Shown: positions 14,129-24,591, counted from the first letter of the stretch. The stretch is 64,000 nt of DNA from Arthrobacter pascens (GCF_017052465.1 NZ_JAFHKT010000145.1:62001-126000); one strand, 5' to 3'. The notes: generated from the sequence alone by a model not told the origin. Translations and numbers: made by a program.

Positions 14129-15327
14129 TACTGTCCGATCGAGTCCAGCGACGCCGGAATGTTCTCAATGTATCCCCTGATGTTGCGGGCCGTCTCTGCC
14201 ACGGAGTCGCCGCCGAACTTCTCGGTGACGGCTTCCGCGAGGACAAGGGCAACCATGGCCTCCGCCACGACACCGGCGGCCGGGACGGCACAGACGTCGG
14301 AGCGCTGGTGATGGGCTTTGGCGGGCTCGCCGGTGCTGATATCGATGGTCTTCAGGGCGCGCGGCACCGTGGCGATGGGCTTCATGGCGGCCCTCACACG
14401 CAGGACGTCGCCAATGCTCATGCCGCCTTCAATGCCGCCGGCGCGGTTGGTGGTGCGGATGATCCTGCCGTCGGCATCCTTGACGATTTCGTCGTGCGCG
14501 GCCGATCCGCGGCGGGCAGCGGTCAGGAACCCGTCCCCCACCTCCACGCCCTTGATGGCCTGGATGCCCATGAGGGCGGCGGCAAGGCGTGAATCAAGCC
14601 GGCGGTCCCAGTGGACGTAGCTGCCGAGACCCGGCGGGAGCCCGTAGGCAAGGACTTCAACCACGCCGCCCAGGGTTTCGCCTTCCTTGTGCGCCGCGTC
14701 CACCTCGGCCACCATGGCATCCGAGGTTTCGCGGTCAAAACAGCGCAGCGGGTCGGCGTCGAGCGCAATGACGTTGTCCGGGACCGGCAGCGGCCTGCCC
14801 TCGGGGACCGTGACGCTGGCGATCGACACGGTGTGGCTCACGAGTTCGATGCCGAGGTGCTTCAGGAACTGTGCGGCGACGGTCCCCATGGCAACACGGG
14901 TGGCGGTCTCGCGGGCGCTGGCACGCTCAAGTACGGGCCGCGCTTCGTCGAATCCGTACTTCTGCATCCCGGTGAAGTCTGCGTGCCCCGGCCGCGGACG
15001 GGTCAGCGGAGCGTTGCGGGCCTGGTCGGCAAGTGATTCGGGGTCAACGGGATCGGCAGACATGATCTGCTCCCACTTCGGCCATTCGGTGTTGCCCACC
15101 TGGATGGCGACAGGGCCGCCCTGGGTGATGCCGTGGCGGACTCCGCCGAGGATTGTGACAACATCCTGTTCAAACTTCATCCTGGCACCGCGGCCGTAAC
15201 CGAGGCGGCGGCGTGCCAGGGCATCGGCGATCTGCCCGCTGGTGAGTTCAACACCGGCGGGGACGCCTTCGATAATTCCGACGAGGGCCGGGCCATGGGA
15301 TTCACCGGCAGTCAACCAACGCAACAT
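14128..15327 (-). CDS. aroC: Chorismate synthase
   Basis: FMN-dependent elimination of phosphate from EPSP to give chorismate. The 399-residue protein begins [21 protein letters not shown], the standard N-terminal signature. It carries [15 protein letters not shown], the [12 protein letters not shown] motif and a C-terminal [11 protein letters not shown]. The ATG at 15327 is fixed by this signature and by AGGATGGATTT upstream; a longer in-frame extension has no homology support. It lies 25 bp after aroE. No aroA (EPSP synthase) is in this window. Confidence 0.97.
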
Positions 15328-15352
15328 AAATCCATCCTGCCACGTAGGGCGG

Positions 15353-16213
15353 TCAGAAGACGCGTCGGGGCGCCCCGACTGCGTCACACATCACATCTAT
15401 GACTTCGGCGCTGGCGGCGTCCTCGCGGCCGGTGAAGTGGCGGACCTGTTCCACGGCCTGGTAGAGCAGCATCTCGAGTCCGGGCACCACTTTTCCCCCG
15501 CCGTTTCGCCACGCAGCAGCGATGCGGCTGGGCCAGGGGTCGTAGGCGACGTCCAGCAGGACCCCCTGCGTTGCCCTGCCCAGCTGTTCCAATTCGGCAG
15601 CCATCCCGTCGGCGGCGCGCGGCGGCAGCGTGGATATGACGACGTCGGCGGCCAACATTCCGGTGACCGCTTCCGTCATGGGGCGCACGGCAATATCCAT
15701 CGCCAGGCCCCGGGCCGCGGCCCTCGCTTCCGCCGCCCGGCCGGTGTCCCTGACATAGACGTCGACGGACGTCGCCCCCAGTTCCTGCAGCGCAGCCACA
15801 GCTGCGGCCGCTGTCCCGCCGCCGCCAAGCACCGCCGCGGCGGGAGCTTCAGCGGCACCGGCATTGCGGAGGGCGTTGACGATGCCTGCCACGTCCGTGT
15901 TGTAGCCGATCCGCCTGCCGGAGCCGCCTTCGCCGTCGAATACGACGGTGTTGATGACGCCGAGCACGCGGGCCACGCCGCGGACTTCATCGACTTCCCG
16001 GACCATGGCCTTTTTCAGGGGCATGGTGACGGACAGCCCGCGCCAGCCCTCCTCACCGCGTATGGAGGCCATGAAGGCCGGAAGGGATTCCTCGGTCACG
16101 TCAATGGCGCTGTAACCGATGTCCTCCCCCAACTGCGCGTACGCGGCCAGGTGCAGGGCAGGAGACTTGGAGTGCCCGATCGGATGCCCGAGGACGGCCG
16201 CCCGGCGGCTCAT
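15353..16213 (-). CDS. aroE: Shikimate dehydrogenase
   Basis: Reduces 3-dehydroshikimate to shikimate with NADPH. The 286-residue protein has the shikimate-binding [13 protein letters not shown] near the N-terminus, the catalytic Lys in TMPLKKAM, the Asp in GYNTDVAG, and a Rossmann glycine loop [12 protein letters not shown]. The ATG at 16213 overlaps the mltG stop (ATGA). A TTG two codons further upstream is less likely. Order mltG-aroE-aroC-aroK-aroB is typical. Confidence 0.95.
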   Translation of the reverse strand: MSRRAAVLGHPIGHSKSPALHLAAYAQLGEDIGYSAIDVTEESLPAFMASIRGEEGWRGLSVTMPLKKAMVREVDEVRGVARVLGVINTVVFDGEGGSGRRIGYNTDVAGIVNALRNAGAAEAPAAAVLGGGGTAAAAVAALQELGATSVDVYVRDTGRAAEARAAARGLAMDIAVRPMTEAVTGMLAADVVISTLPPRAADGMAAELEQLGRATQGVLLDVAYDPWPSRIAAAWRNGGGKVVPGLEMLLYQAVEQVRHFTGREDAASAEVIDVMCDAVGAPRRVF

Positions 16214-18042
16214 ACGCAACGGCCGGGGTTGGCCTCACACCAGGCGTTGTACTGATCAACGTAACGCTGGTGCTCCGCCAGTGTCTTGGAGAACTTTGTC
16301 TCCTTGGTGTCCAGGTTGATGGTCACCCAGTACATGTATTCATTCTGGTTCGGTTTGGCCGAAGCATCGATGGCCGTCTTGCCCGGCGAACCGATGGGAC
16401 CTACGGGCAGTCCCTGGTTCGCGTACGTGTTGTACGGATTGGACTTGTCCGTCTTTTCCTCTTCGGTAATGTGGAAGCTTTTCCTGCCCAGGCCGTAGGT
16501 GACCGTGGCGTCGGACTGGATCAGCCCGGCCGTCTCAGTGTTGTTGGGCTTGAGCCGGTTGTAGATGGCGCCGGCAACGTCCTTGTACTCAGCCTGGCCA
16601 CCCTCGGCCTGGACGATGCTCGCCACCGTCACGACCTCATACTGCTTGGCCGGGTCGGTGACGCCCTGAGCCTTCAGCTCGTCCTGGGTGATCTTGACAA
16701 GCTGCGTGAGGATGTCCTTGGGCGTGGATCCCAGCGGGAACCGGTGCTCGCCCGGGGCGAGGTAGCCCTCAAGGTTCTTTGCCTTGGCCGGCAGGCCGAA
16801 CTGCTGGGGAGAATCACTGAACGACTTGAGCTGCGCCACGGGGATGCCGGAGCCCTCGGAGATCGCCTCCAGCGATTCGCTGATCCGCAGTCCGGCGCTG
16901 AGTGCGAAGTACATGACCTTGGCCTGTTCCTCGTTCATCAGGACGGCCACAGCGTCGGAATTCTTCATCTCCTGCTTGAAGTCGTATTCGCCGGGAGACA
17001 GCGTGCCCCCCGAGGCGGCAAGCGCGGAAACAAACGTGTCCGCGTTGGCCACGACTTTGGCTTCTTCGAGCCTGGCGGCCACCGACACGGGTCCTTCGCC
17101 AGGCTGAACCGACACTTTGACTTGTCCCGTGCCGGGTCCCGGGTAATCGCTGGGCTTGTCAGTGCCGAGCAGCGGCTTCAGGAACTGAGCGCCGACGACG
17201 GTGGCCGTGACGAAAAGGGCCAAGGTGAGCAGCAGCGCCACCAGGCGGCGCCGCCTGCGGACCTTCTTGGAGGGGCGGGGCGCGGTGGTCACGCCCTGGG
17301 GGCTGCCGAGCAGCTGATGGCCCATCGCCTCGTCCTCGTACGGCTCATGGTCCTCGTAAGTTTCATGATGGGCGTCGGGATGGTACGCCTCGTAGTCTAC
17401 GTCGGCAGGCGCCGCGTGGTGGTGGGCCTCATCGGCGTGCACCGCGGGCTCCCCGAAACCGCCGTCCGCGTGGGCAGAGTCTGCGTGGGCAGCTTCACGG
17501 GCAGCGTCCCCGTGCTCGCCCGCGGCGGCGGCGCTGTGGGCAGCTGCGCGGTGCGCGGCATGGTGGTCGGCAGCATGGGGGTCAGAGCCCGCGTGCGCGC
17601 CATGCGCGCCACCGGTCGCGTCGGAGGCCGGCTGCTGAATCGTCGGTTCCTGGATGGCAGGTTCCTGAGTCGCCGGCTGCTGAGTCGCCGGTTCCTGGAT
17701 GGTCGGCGGAGCGGGCGGAGCCAGCGGGACGCCGAGCGTGGGTGCCACCGCATCAGGCGACGGGACCGGCGACGAAGCCGCTCCCGGAACCGCCCCCGGT
17801 ACAGTCGGCCCAACACGCGGCTGAGCCGACGCGGGAGCCGCCGCTGGAGTCTGCGGTACTGCCGGCCGGCGCTCGGGAAGCTCCGGGGCATCGTTCCCGG
17901 ACTCGTAGGCCTGTTCAGGCACAAGGTCCCCGGAGTCCGCCGTGAGGGACTTCTCCCGGGCACGGATTTCCTTGCGCGTCAGCGGCCGTCCGGCACCCCT
18001 GAAGTTCCTGCCGGAGGAGTCGTCACTATTGACCGGGCTCAC
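16210..18042 (-). CDS. mltG: Endolytic murein transglycosylase MltG with long disordered N-terminus
   Basis: Cleaves nascent glycan strands at the membrane and so sets glycan length. The 610-residue protein has a cytoplasmic N-terminus of about 260 residues rich in Pro, Ala, His and Glu. This includes degenerate pentapeptide repeats of the type QEPAT/QQPAT and a His/Ala-rich block. A basic patch (KKVRRRRR), one membrane helix (LVALLLTLALFVTATVVGA) and an extracellular YceG/LysM-like domain follow. In the catalytic domain TVASIVQAEGG carries the conserved Glu, and LIQSDATVTYGLG and NPYNTYANQGLPVGPIGSPG are the family signatures. The GTG start overlaps the ruvX stop (GTGA). Confidence 0.93.
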   Translation of the reverse strand: MSPVNSDDSSGRNFRGAGRPLTRKEIRAREKSLTADSGDLVPEQAYESGNDAPELPERRPAVPQTPAAAPASAQPRVGPTVPGAVPGAASSPVPSPDAVAPTLGVPLAPPAPPTIQEPATQQPATQEPAIQEPTIQQPASDATGGAHGAHAGSDPHAADHHAAHRAAAHSAAAAGEHGDAAREAAHADSAHADGGFGEPAVHADEAHHHAAPADVDYEAYHPDAHHETYEDHEPYEDEAMGHQLLGSPQGVTTAPRPSKKVRRRRRLVALLLTLALFVTATVVGAQFLKPLLGTDKPSDYPGPGTGQVKVSVQPGEGPVSVAARLEEAKVVANADTFVSALAASGGTLSPGEYDFKQEMKNSDAVAVLMNEEQAKVMYFALSAGLRISESLEAISEGSGIPVAQLKSFSDSPQQFGLPAKAKNLEGYLAPGEHRFPLGSTPKDILTQLVKITQDELKAQGVTDPAKQYEVVTVASIVQAEGGQAEYKDVAGAIYNRLKPNNTETAGLIQSDATVTYGLGRKSFHITEEEKTDKSNPYNTYANQGLPVGPIGSPGKTAIDASAKPNQNEYMYWVTINLDTKETKFSKTLAEHQRYVDQYNAWCEANPGRCV

Positions 18043-18665
18043 TGTAGCCTTCCATCTTCTGAAGATTGCGTGTCTTTTTCCGGGACAGCCTGCGAACGAT
18101 GATTCGTTGCGGCGTCTCCGGACAGCCCCGGCTGCGGAAGCGCGCGTACGCGGCTTCCCACATCCGTTCCCCTGGCTTTTTGCATGTCGATGGCGTGCTG
18201 CAGAATCCCCGCAGCAGCAACCTGATCCACCACTTTACGGTGATTTTTGCTGCTCATGCCAGCTTCGTGCAGGTGTCGGTGCGCAGTTACCGTGCTGAGC
18301 CGCTCATCCACGAGGTGCACGGGAACGTCCAGCCCGGCGCGGTGCAGCTCCTCTGCAAGCAGCTGGGCATACTCCGTGGCCATGCGGGCAGAAGAGTGTT
18401 CTTCGCCCTTCATGGTCCTCGGGAGGCCGACGAAAATCTGCACGGCGCCGCGGTCCGCCGCAAGGGCGGCAATGACCCGGACGTCCGAGTTCTTTTTCGG
18501 ATTGCGGTCGAGCGTTTTCAAGGGCGTGGCCAGGATGGAGTCGCTGTCGCAGATGGCGACGCCGACGCGGACAGTGCCCACGTCCACCCCCAGTTTGATT
18601 CCCTGGGGGTAGACGTCAGACGCAGCAGGTGAGGTCACGGATCCGCTAGCGCCGGGTGACGGCAT
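18039..18665 (-). CDS. ruvX: Holliday junction resolvase-like RuvX (YqgF)
   Basis: RNase H-fold nuclease implicated in pre-16S rRNA 5' processing. The 208-residue protein has LGVDVGTVRVGVAICD with the first catalytic Asp (about residue 28), FVGLPRTMKGE, VDERLSTVTA with the Glu, and a VDQVAAAGIL segment with the last Asp. The N-terminal 20 and C-terminal 45 residues are unconserved. The ATG at 18665 overlaps the alaS end by 20 nt and lacks a clear ribosome-binding site. A GTG at 18638 (VTSPAAS), just past the alaS stop, is an alternative start. Confidence 0.9.
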   Translation of the reverse strand: MPSPGASGSVTSPAASDVYPQGIKLGVDVGTVRVGVAICDSDSILATPLKTLDRNPKKNSDVRVIAALAADRGAVQIFVGLPRTMKGEEHSSARMATEYAQLLAEELHRAGLDVPVHLVDERLSTVTAHRHLHEAGMSSKNHRKVVDQVAAAGILQHAIDMQKARGTDVGSRVRALPQPGLSGDAATNHRSQAVPEKDTQSSEDGRLQ

Positions 18666-21324
18666 CTACGACGGCCGACAGTGCCGCGCCGACCTTGGAG
18701 GCGTCGGTGCCGCCGCCCTGGGCGACGTCATCCTTGCCGCCTCCGCCGCCGCCGAGGATGCCGGCTGCGAGCCGTACCAGCGCGCCGGCCTTGACGCCCG
18801 CAGCGCGGGCGGCCTCGTTCGTGGCGATAAGGATCACGGGACGGTCGTTGCTGACGCCGGCGACGGCCACCGTGGCGGCCTCTGATCCGAGTCGGTTCCG
18901 CAGGTCGAGGGCCAGGCCCCGGAGGTCGTCGGCGCCGCCGACCTGCCCTGCGTCATGGGCCACAACGCGAACGCCGGCGGCATCCTGGGCGGTACCGACC
19001 AGCTGGGCGGCTGCGGCTGCGAGCTGTTCCTTGCGGAGCCGCTCCAGCTCCTTTTCCGCCGTCTTGAGCTTGGTCAGGGTGGTGGCGATGCGGTCGGCAA
19101 GCTGGCCGGAGGGCACTTTCAGCATTTCGGTCAGCTCCGTGACGAGGGCGCGTTCCGCGGCGAGGTGCCGGAACGCATCCATGCCCACGAAGGCCTCCAC
19201 GCGGCGGTTGCCCGAGCCCACGGACTGCTCGCCGAGCAGCGACAGGCTGCCGATGAGCGAGGTGTTCGAGACGTGCGTTCCGCCGCACAGCTCCCGGGAC
19301 CACGCGCCGTCGATCTCCACGACGCGCACTTCGCTGCCGTAGTTTTCTCCGAACAGCGCCATGGCGCCGAGGGCCTTGGCTTCGGCGAGGGGCATCACCT
19401 TGGTGTCCACGCGGAAGTTGTTCCGGATGGCCAGGTTGGACACCTCCTCGATCTCGGAGCGCGTGGCGGAGCTCAGTCCCTCGCCCCAGGCGAAGTCGAA
19501 GCGCAGGTAGCCTGCCTTGTTGTACGAGCCGCGCTGGGTGGCCTGCGGGCCCAGAATCTGGTGCAGTGCGGCGTGCACGATGTGCGTGCCGGTGTGCGCC
19601 TGCTCGGCGGCGTGGCGGCGTTCGCGGTCAACTGCGGCCCTGACCAGTGCGTCGGAGGCAATTTCACCCTCACGGACCACGGCCTTGTGGACGCTCAGGC
19701 CCCTCACCGGACGCTGCACGTCCAGGACTTCGACGACGAAACCGTCGCCCGTGATCAGGCCTGTGTCCGCCGCCTGGCCGCCGGCTTCGGCGTAGAACGG
19801 CGTCTCGGCGAGGACCAGTTCGATCTCGTCGCCGGTAGCGGCCTGGGAAACCTTGCGGCCTGCGCTGAGGATCCCGCGGACCCGGGATTCGCCCTCGAGT
19901 TCGGTGTAGCCGGTGAAGACCGTTTCGCCCTCGGAGAGCAGTTCCTGGAAGGCGCTGACGTCGGCGTGGGCGCCCTTCTTGCCCTTGGCATCCGCCTGGG
20001 CGCGTTTGCGCTGTTCGAGCATGAGCTTGCGGAATTCGGGCTCGTCCACCTTCAGGCCGGCTTCCTCAGCCATTTCCAGTGTCAGGTCGATCGGGAACCC
20101 GTACGTGTCGTGCAGCGTGAAGGCGTCGGCTCCGGACAGCGGACGCCCGGCAGCCTTGGATTCGTTCACGGCGTCTTCGAGCCGCGCGGTACCCGAGGCG
20201 ATGGTCCGCAGGAAGGCCTTCTCCTCTGCGTACGCGATGCGGCTGATGCGGTCGAAGTCCGTCTCCACCACCGGGTAGACACCCTTCATGGCGTCACGGG
20301 AGGCGGGCAGGAGGTCCGGCAGGCAGGCCTTTTCGACGCCGAGCAGGCGCATCGACCGCACGGCGCGGCGGATCAGCCGGCGCAGCACGTAGCCGCGGCC
20401 TTCGTTGGAGGGTGTCACGCCGTCGGCGATGAGCATCAGGGCCGAACGGATGTGGTCACCGACGACGCGCATGCGGACGTCGTCCGTGTGGTGGGGGTCG
20501 TCCACTGTTTCGGCGGAAGTGTATTCCTTGCCGGACAGCGCGGCAGCCTTGTCGATCACCGGCCGGACCTGGTCGGTCTCGTACATGTTCTCGACGCCCT
20601 GCAGGATCATGGCGAGCCGTTCCATGCCGAGGCCGGTGTCGATGTTCTTCTTGGGCAGTTCACCGACGATGTCGAAGTCGTCCTTCGAGCGGACGTTGTC
20701 GATCTGGTACTGCATGAACACCAGGTTCCAGATTTCGACGTAGCGGTTCTCGTCGGCGATCGGGCCGCCCTCGACGCCATAGTCAGGGCCGCGGTCGTAA
20801 TAGATCTCCGAGCAGGGGCCGGCCGGGCCGGGCTGGCCGGTGTGCCAGTAGTTGTCCGCCTTGCCCATGCGCTGGATCCGGCTGGCCGGGACGCCGGTGT
20901 TCTTCAGCCACAGGTCCTTGGCTTCGTCGTCTTCTTCGTAGACGGTCACCCAGAGCAGTTCCGGCGGAAGCCCGTAGCCGCCCGCGTCCACGCTCGTGGT
21001 GAGCAGCTCCCAGGCGAACTTGATGGCGTCTTCCTTGAAATAGTCTCCGAAGGAAAAGTTGCCGCACATCTGGAAGAACGTGCCGTGGCGGGCCGTCTTG
21101 CCCACCTCCTCGATGTCACCGGTGCGGATGCACTTCTGCACGCTGGTGGCACGGGCGTAGGGGGCTTCTTCACGGGCGGTCAGGTAAGGGATGAACGGGA
21201 CCATGCCCGCAACCGTGAACAGCAGGGAGGGGTCGCTGGAGACCAGCGACGCGGAGGGAACCGCGGTGTGGCCTTTGCTGACAAAAAAGTCCACCCAGCG
21301 CTTTGTGATCTCCTGCGACTTCAT
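18646..21324 (-). CDS. alaS: Alanine--tRNA ligase
   Basis: Charges tRNA-Ala and edits misacylated Ser/Gly. The 892-residue length is normal. Class II catalytic core at the N-terminus: GHTAVPSASLV, RHGTFFQMCGNFSFGDYFK, and LGMERLAM. Editing-domain metal sites are HTGTHIVHAAL and CGGTHVSNT. A coiled coil (KLKTAEKELERLRKEQLAAAA) leads to the C-Ala domain with the GILGGGGGGKDDVAQGGG signature. It precedes ruvX by overlap. The upstream DUF6167 and DUF948 genes lie on the same strand. Confidence 0.98.
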   Translation of the reverse strand: MKSQEITKRWVDFFVSKGHTAVPSASLVSSDPSLLFTVAGMVPFIPYLTAREEAPYARATSVQKCIRTGDIEEVGKTARHGTFFQMCGNFSFGDYFKEDAIKFAWELLTTSVDAGGYGLPPELLWVTVYEEDDEAKDLWLKNTGVPASRIQRMGKADNYWHTGQPGPAGPCSEIYYDRGPDYGVEGGPIADENRYVEIWNLVFMQYQIDNVRSKDDFDIVGELPKKNIDTGLGMERLAMILQGVENMYETDQVRPVIDKAAALSGKEYTSAETVDDPHHTDDVRMRVVGDHIRSALMLIADGVTPSNEGRGYVLRRLIRRAVRSMRLLGVEKACLPDLLPASRDAMKGVYPVVETDFDRISRIAYAEEKAFLRTIASGTARLEDAVNESKAAGRPLSGADAFTLHDTYGFPIDLTLEMAEEAGLKVDEPEFRKLMLEQRKRAQADAKGKKGAHADVSAFQELLSEGETVFTGYTELEGESRVRGILSAGRKVSQAATGDEIELVLAETPFYAEAGGQAADTGLITGDGFVVEVLDVQRPVRGLSVHKAVVREGEIASDALVRAAVDRERRHAAEQAHTGTHIVHAALHQILGPQATQRGSYNKAGYLRFDFAWGEGLSSATRSEIEEVSNLAIRNNFRVDTKVMPLAEAKALGAMALFGENYGSEVRVVEIDGAWSRELCGGTHVSNTSLIGSLSLLGEQSVGSGNRRVEAFVGMDAFRHLAAERALVTELTEMLKVPSGQLADRIATTLTKLKTAEKELERLRKEQLAAAAAQLVGTAQDAAGVRVVAHDAGQVGGADDLRGLALDLRNRLGSEAATVAVAGVSNDRPVILIATNEAARAAGVKAGALVRLAAGILGGGGGGKDDVAQGGGTDASKVGAALSAVVDAVTRR

Positions 21325-21445
21325 GAGCTGATTTCATACCCTTCTTGGTTCACGCGCTCTGGCGCGTGACAGTTTGATTCAAATGCAGGTCCGGCGTAAC
21401 GGACCACCAGTTTAATTCTCGCGCGTTTCCGGCACGCGCCCGCAC

Positions 21446-21676
21446 CTAGCGGCGGACAACGTCCTGGGATTCGACGCCGAGCGCAGTGCGCAGATCGGTT
21501 TCCCGCTCACGCATCCCCGCGCGGACGGCGTCGGCGAAGTCGTAGACGCCGTCTGCCAGCCGTCCCACGGCCCGGTTCAGGCCTTCGGGGCCCAGGTTTG
21601 ACTGCACCTCGCTGACCTTGCGGAACGCGATGACACCAATGGCAACGCCGATGCCCATCCAGACAAGTCTCTTCAT
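21446..21676 (-). CDS. Small membrane protein, DUF6167-like
   Basis: A 76-residue protein with a short N-terminal hydrophobic segment (LVWMGIGVAIGVIAF) and a helical cytoplasmic remainder. It contains NRAVGRLADGVYDFADAVRAGMRERE. Such a protein regularly sits between a DUF948 gene and alaS in actinobacteria. Function unknown. It starts 18 bp after the DUF948 stop and is probably co-transcribed with it. Confidence 0.75.
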   Translation of the reverse strand: MKRLVWMGIGVAIGVIAFRKVSEVQSNLGPEGLNRAVGRLADGVYDFADAVRAGMRERETDLRTALGVESQDVVRR

Positions 21677-21694
21677 TTCAGTTCTCCGGGTGGC

Positions 21695-22066
21695 TTAGCG
21701 GCTGCGACGGCCGGCGGGCTTCTTGCGGGCGGCGAGGGCGGAGCGAACGCCGTAGCTGAAGGCGGCGACCTTGATCAGCGGGGAGCCCACCGTGGCGGCG
21801 ACAAGGGAGGACAGCGCCGAGATGTTCGCCGAGGCGTCCGACACGTTGGACGCGATGCCGTCCACCTTCTTCAGCTGCTGGTTGGTGGTGGAGACAGTCG
21901 CCGTGACTTCGTCCATGAGGGGCGTTGCTCCGTCGCTGATGGAACGGATCGAGGTCCGCACCTCATCGAACACCCGCCCCAGCTTGAGGATGGGGACAGC
22001 AAGCAACAGGACCAGGAGCGCAAATACCCCGGCCGCGATCAGGCCGGCAATATCGCCACCAGACAT
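21695..22066 (-). CDS. DUF948 domain-containing membrane protein
   Basis: A 123-residue protein with an N-terminal transmembrane helix (IAGLIAAGVFALLVLLLAVPIL). An amphipathic, partly coiled-coil stretch with regular Thr/Ser/Val/Asn follows (VTATVSTTNQQLKKVDGIASNVSDASANISAL), then a basic tail. The pattern is that of DUF948, a family loosely resembling methyl-accepting chemotaxis proteins. No enzymatic motif is present. The ATG is preceded by GGAGATGAACGTCT. It is the first gene of the DUF948-DUF6167-alaS run. Confidence 0.82.
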   Translation of the reverse strand: MSGGDIAGLIAAGVFALLVLLLAVPILKLGRVFDEVRTSIRSISDGATPLMDEVTATVSTTNQQLKKVDGIASNVSDASANISALSSLVAATVGSPLIKVAAFSYGVRSALAARKKPAGRRSR

Positions 22067-22158
22067 AGACGTTCATCTCCTTGAAACTCCGTGGAACGGT
22101 ACATCGTGCTCGGCGTCAGCGTGCTGCAACCGCGGATGTCCCCCAAGTACCTTACATA

Positions 22159-22194
22159 CAAAGAAGCCCGCGGCGCTTGCCACGGGCTTCTTTG
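22159..22194 (-). terminator. Rho-independent terminator after rpsD
   Basis: A 12-bp perfect stem (CAAAGAAGCCCG with its complement CGGGCTTCTTTG) encloses a 12-nt loop, 17 bp beyond the rpsD stop. On the minus strand the stem ends in a T-rich CTTCTTTG. Confidence 0.85.
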
Positions 22195-22211
22195 GATACG
22201 CTGCCGAAGAT

Positions 22212-22838
22212 TTAGCGTGCGTAGAACTCGACGACGAGCTGCTCTTCGCAGGTCACGGGGACCTCGGAGCGCTTCGGGCGACGAACCAGGCGTGCCTGCA
22301 GGGCGTCAAGCTTGACGTCCAGGTAGGCCGGAACCTGGGGCAGGACGTCGCGGTGTGCGCCGGCTGCTGCGACCTGGAACGGAGGCATGGTTTCGCTGCG
22401 GCTGTGAACGTGGACCAGCTGGCCCTCGCCGACGCGGAAGGACGGGCGGTCAACGCGGATGCCGTCAACCAGGATGTGGCGGTGCACAACCAGCTGGCGG
22501 GCCTGGGCGATCGTGCGGGCAAAGCCGGCACGGAGCACGAGGGCGTCGAGACGCATTTCGAGCAGTTCGATCAGGTTTTCACCGGTCAGGCCCTTGGTGC
22601 GGCGTGCTTCTTCGAAGGCACGGGTCATCTGGGCTTCGCGGATGCCGTACTGGGCGCGCAGGCGCTGCTTTTCGCGCAGACGTACGGCGTAGTCGGAGTC
22701 CTGCTTCTTGCGGGCGCGGCCATGCTCACCGGGGCCGTACGGGCGGCGCTCCATGTACTTGGCGGCCTTGGGGGTGAGAGCGATGCCGAGTGCACGCGAG
22801 AGGCGTGCGGTACGGCGAGCACGAGTGTTGTTAGCCAC
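22212..22838 (-). CDS. rpsD: 30S ribosomal protein S4
   Basis: Primary 16S rRNA-binding protein of the small-subunit body. The 208-residue protein opens NNTRARRTARLSRALGIALTPKAAKYMERRPY and carries the S4 RNA-binding domain (MRLDALVLRAGFARTIAQARQLVVHRHILVDG). It lacks the N-terminal zinc-binding cysteines, so it is the C-minus form. It stands alone rather than in the alpha operon, as often in actinobacteria. Start is a GTG with GGAAGGACACAA upstream. A terminator follows. Confidence 0.97.
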   Translation of the reverse strand: MANNTRARRTARLSRALGIALTPKAAKYMERRPYGPGEHGRARKKQDSDYAVRLREKQRLRAQYGIREAQMTRAFEEARRTKGLTGENLIELLEMRLDALVLRAGFARTIAQARQLVVHRHILVDGIRVDRPSFRVGEGQLVHVHSRSETMPPFQVAAAGAHRDVLPQVPAYLDVKLDALQARLVRRPKRSEVPVTCEEQLVVEFYAR

Positions 22839-23008
22839 TTGTGTCCTTCCAATATCTGCGGTGTGTCAGTGTTACTGGCCTCCACGATGGAGAGCATCGG
22901 CCAACCGCTGCCTTTTGCTACTGGGCACAGGGCACAGCTCCGTCGAACTAAAATTCGGTGGATTGTGCGTCCGTGCCTTGCCAGACAACGATCAATCCTA
23001 CCAGAAGC

Positions 23009-24514
23009 TCACTTGCCCCGGATGATCTTCCTCAGCCGCTCCAGCCGCACCGCGATGTCACGCTCGGCGCCGTTGCCGGTGGGTTCGTAGTAGTCACGGC
23101 CCACGAGGTCATCCGGCGGATACTGCTGGCTGGCCACGGAGTGCGGGGCGTCATGGGCGTACTTGTAGCCCACTCCGTGGCCCAGCTGCTTCGAACCGGG
23201 GTAGTGCGCATCGCGCAGATGCGCCGGGATCCCGTTGCCCAGCCCGGCCCGGACATCGGCGATGGCCTTGTTGATGCCCATGTACGCGGCGTTGGACTTC
23301 GGCGCGGTGGCCAGATGGACCACCGCCTCGGCAAGGACAATCCGGCCTTCCGGCATGCCGATCAGCTGGACTGCCTGGGCTGCCGCCACGGCGGTCAGCA
23401 GGGCGGTGGGGTCTGCCATGCCCACGTCCTCCGCGGCCGAGATCACAATGCGGCGCGCCACGAAGCGCGGGTCCTCCCCCGCCTCCAGCATCCTGGCCAG
23501 GTAATGCAGTGACGCATCCACGTCGGAGCCGCGGATGGATTTGATGAAGGCGCTGGCTACGTCGTAATGCTGGTCGCCGGCGCGGTCGTACCGCACCGCC
23601 GCAGCATCCAGCGCACGTTCGGTGTGTCGCAGCTCCACGGTGACCGGCTCCTCAGGCGCCGTGCCGCCGCCGGAGGTGTCGCCGGCGTCGGAAGTGCCGT
23701 CGTCGGAAGTGCCTTCCGGGGAAGGGGCGACGTCGTCCGCGTCACCAAACGCCACACCGGCCGCCGCCTCGAGCGCTGTCAGGGCCCGCCGCGCGTCGCC
23801 GCCCGACAGCCGCACAAGGTGGTCCAGGGCCTCCGGGGTGAGCCGGACTTTGCCGTTGAGGCCGCGGACATCCCCCACGGCGCGCTGCAGCAGGCCTTCG
23901 ATGTCGGCGTCGGTCAGCGGTTTGAGCGTGAGCAGCAGGGAGCGGGAAAGCAGGGGCGAGACCACCGAGAACGACGGGTTCTCGGTGGTGGCCGCCACCA
24001 GCACCACCCAGCGGTTCTCGACACCAGGCAGCAGCGCGTCCTGCTGGGCCTTGTTGAAGCGGTGGATCTCGTCCAGGAACAGCACGGTGGTGGTCTTGTA
24101 CAGGTCTCGGGCGGTCAGCGCCTCATCCATGACCCGGCGCACGTCCTTGATTCCGGCGGTGATGGCCGACAGCTCCACGAACTTCCGCCCCGGTCCCCTG
24201 GCGATCACGTGCGCCAGGGTTGTCTTCCCGGTGCCCGGCGGCCCCCAGAGGATGAGGGAGCTGGGGCCGGCGGGGCCCCCGGCGTCGGCGCCGGCGGCCA
24301 GCTGGCGCAGTGGCGAACCCAGCCCCAGCAGGTGCTGCTGACCCACCACTTCATCTATGGTGCGCGGCCGCATGCGGACGGCCAGCGGGCTGCGCGGCGA
24401 GGTGTTCCGGGACGCGCCCGGCCTCCCGGGCGGCAGGCGGCTGCCCGCGCTGAGGGCGGCGTCGCCGTCTTCGTCGTCGTCGTCGCCCCGCCCGGAGCCA
24501 AAGAGATCATCCAC
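23009..24514 (-). CDS. rarA: Replication-associated recombination protein RarA (MgsA)
   Basis: AAA+ ATPase of the clamp-loader/WRNIP1 family that acts at stalled replication forks. The 501-residue protein has Walker [10 protein letters not shown] (about 91-99), Walker [11 protein letters not shown], the sensor ATTENPSF and the C-terminal tetramerization region ([48 protein letters not shown]). A Gly/Ser/Asp/Thr-rich insert of about 30 residues after VAFGD is not part of the usual fold. Start is a GTG. It faces away from the acVLRF1 gene. Confidence 0.94.
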   Translation of the reverse strand: MDDLFGSGRGDDDDEDGDAALSAGSRLPPGRPGASRNTSPRSPLAVRMRPRTIDEVVGQQHLLGLGSPLRQLAAGADAGGPAGPSSLILWGPPGTGKTTLAHVIARGPGRKFVELSAITAGIKDVRRVMDEALTARDLYKTTTVLFLDEIHRFNKAQQDALLPGVENRWVVLVAATTENPSFSVVSPLLSRSLLLTLKPLTDADIEGLLQRAVGDVRGLNGKVRLTPEALDHLVRLSGGDARRALTALEAAAGVAFGDADDVAPSPEGTSDDGTSDAGDTSGGGTAPEEPVTVELRHTERALDAAAVRYDRAGDQHYDVASAFIKSIRGSDVDASLHYLARMLEAGEDPRFVARRIVISAAEDVGMADPTALLTAVAAAQAVQLIGMPEGRIVLAEAVVHLATAPKSNAAYMGINKAIADVRAGLGNGIPAHLRDAHYPGSKQLGHGVGYKYAHDAPHSVASQQYPPDDLVGRDYYEPTGNGAERDIAVRLERLRKIIRGK

Positions 24515-24591
24515 ATAGATAGGCTACTCATAGATTCAGCAGGCAGGATTCAGCGGGCGAGGTCCGCTCACGGGAAGCAGGGGATTCGGCA

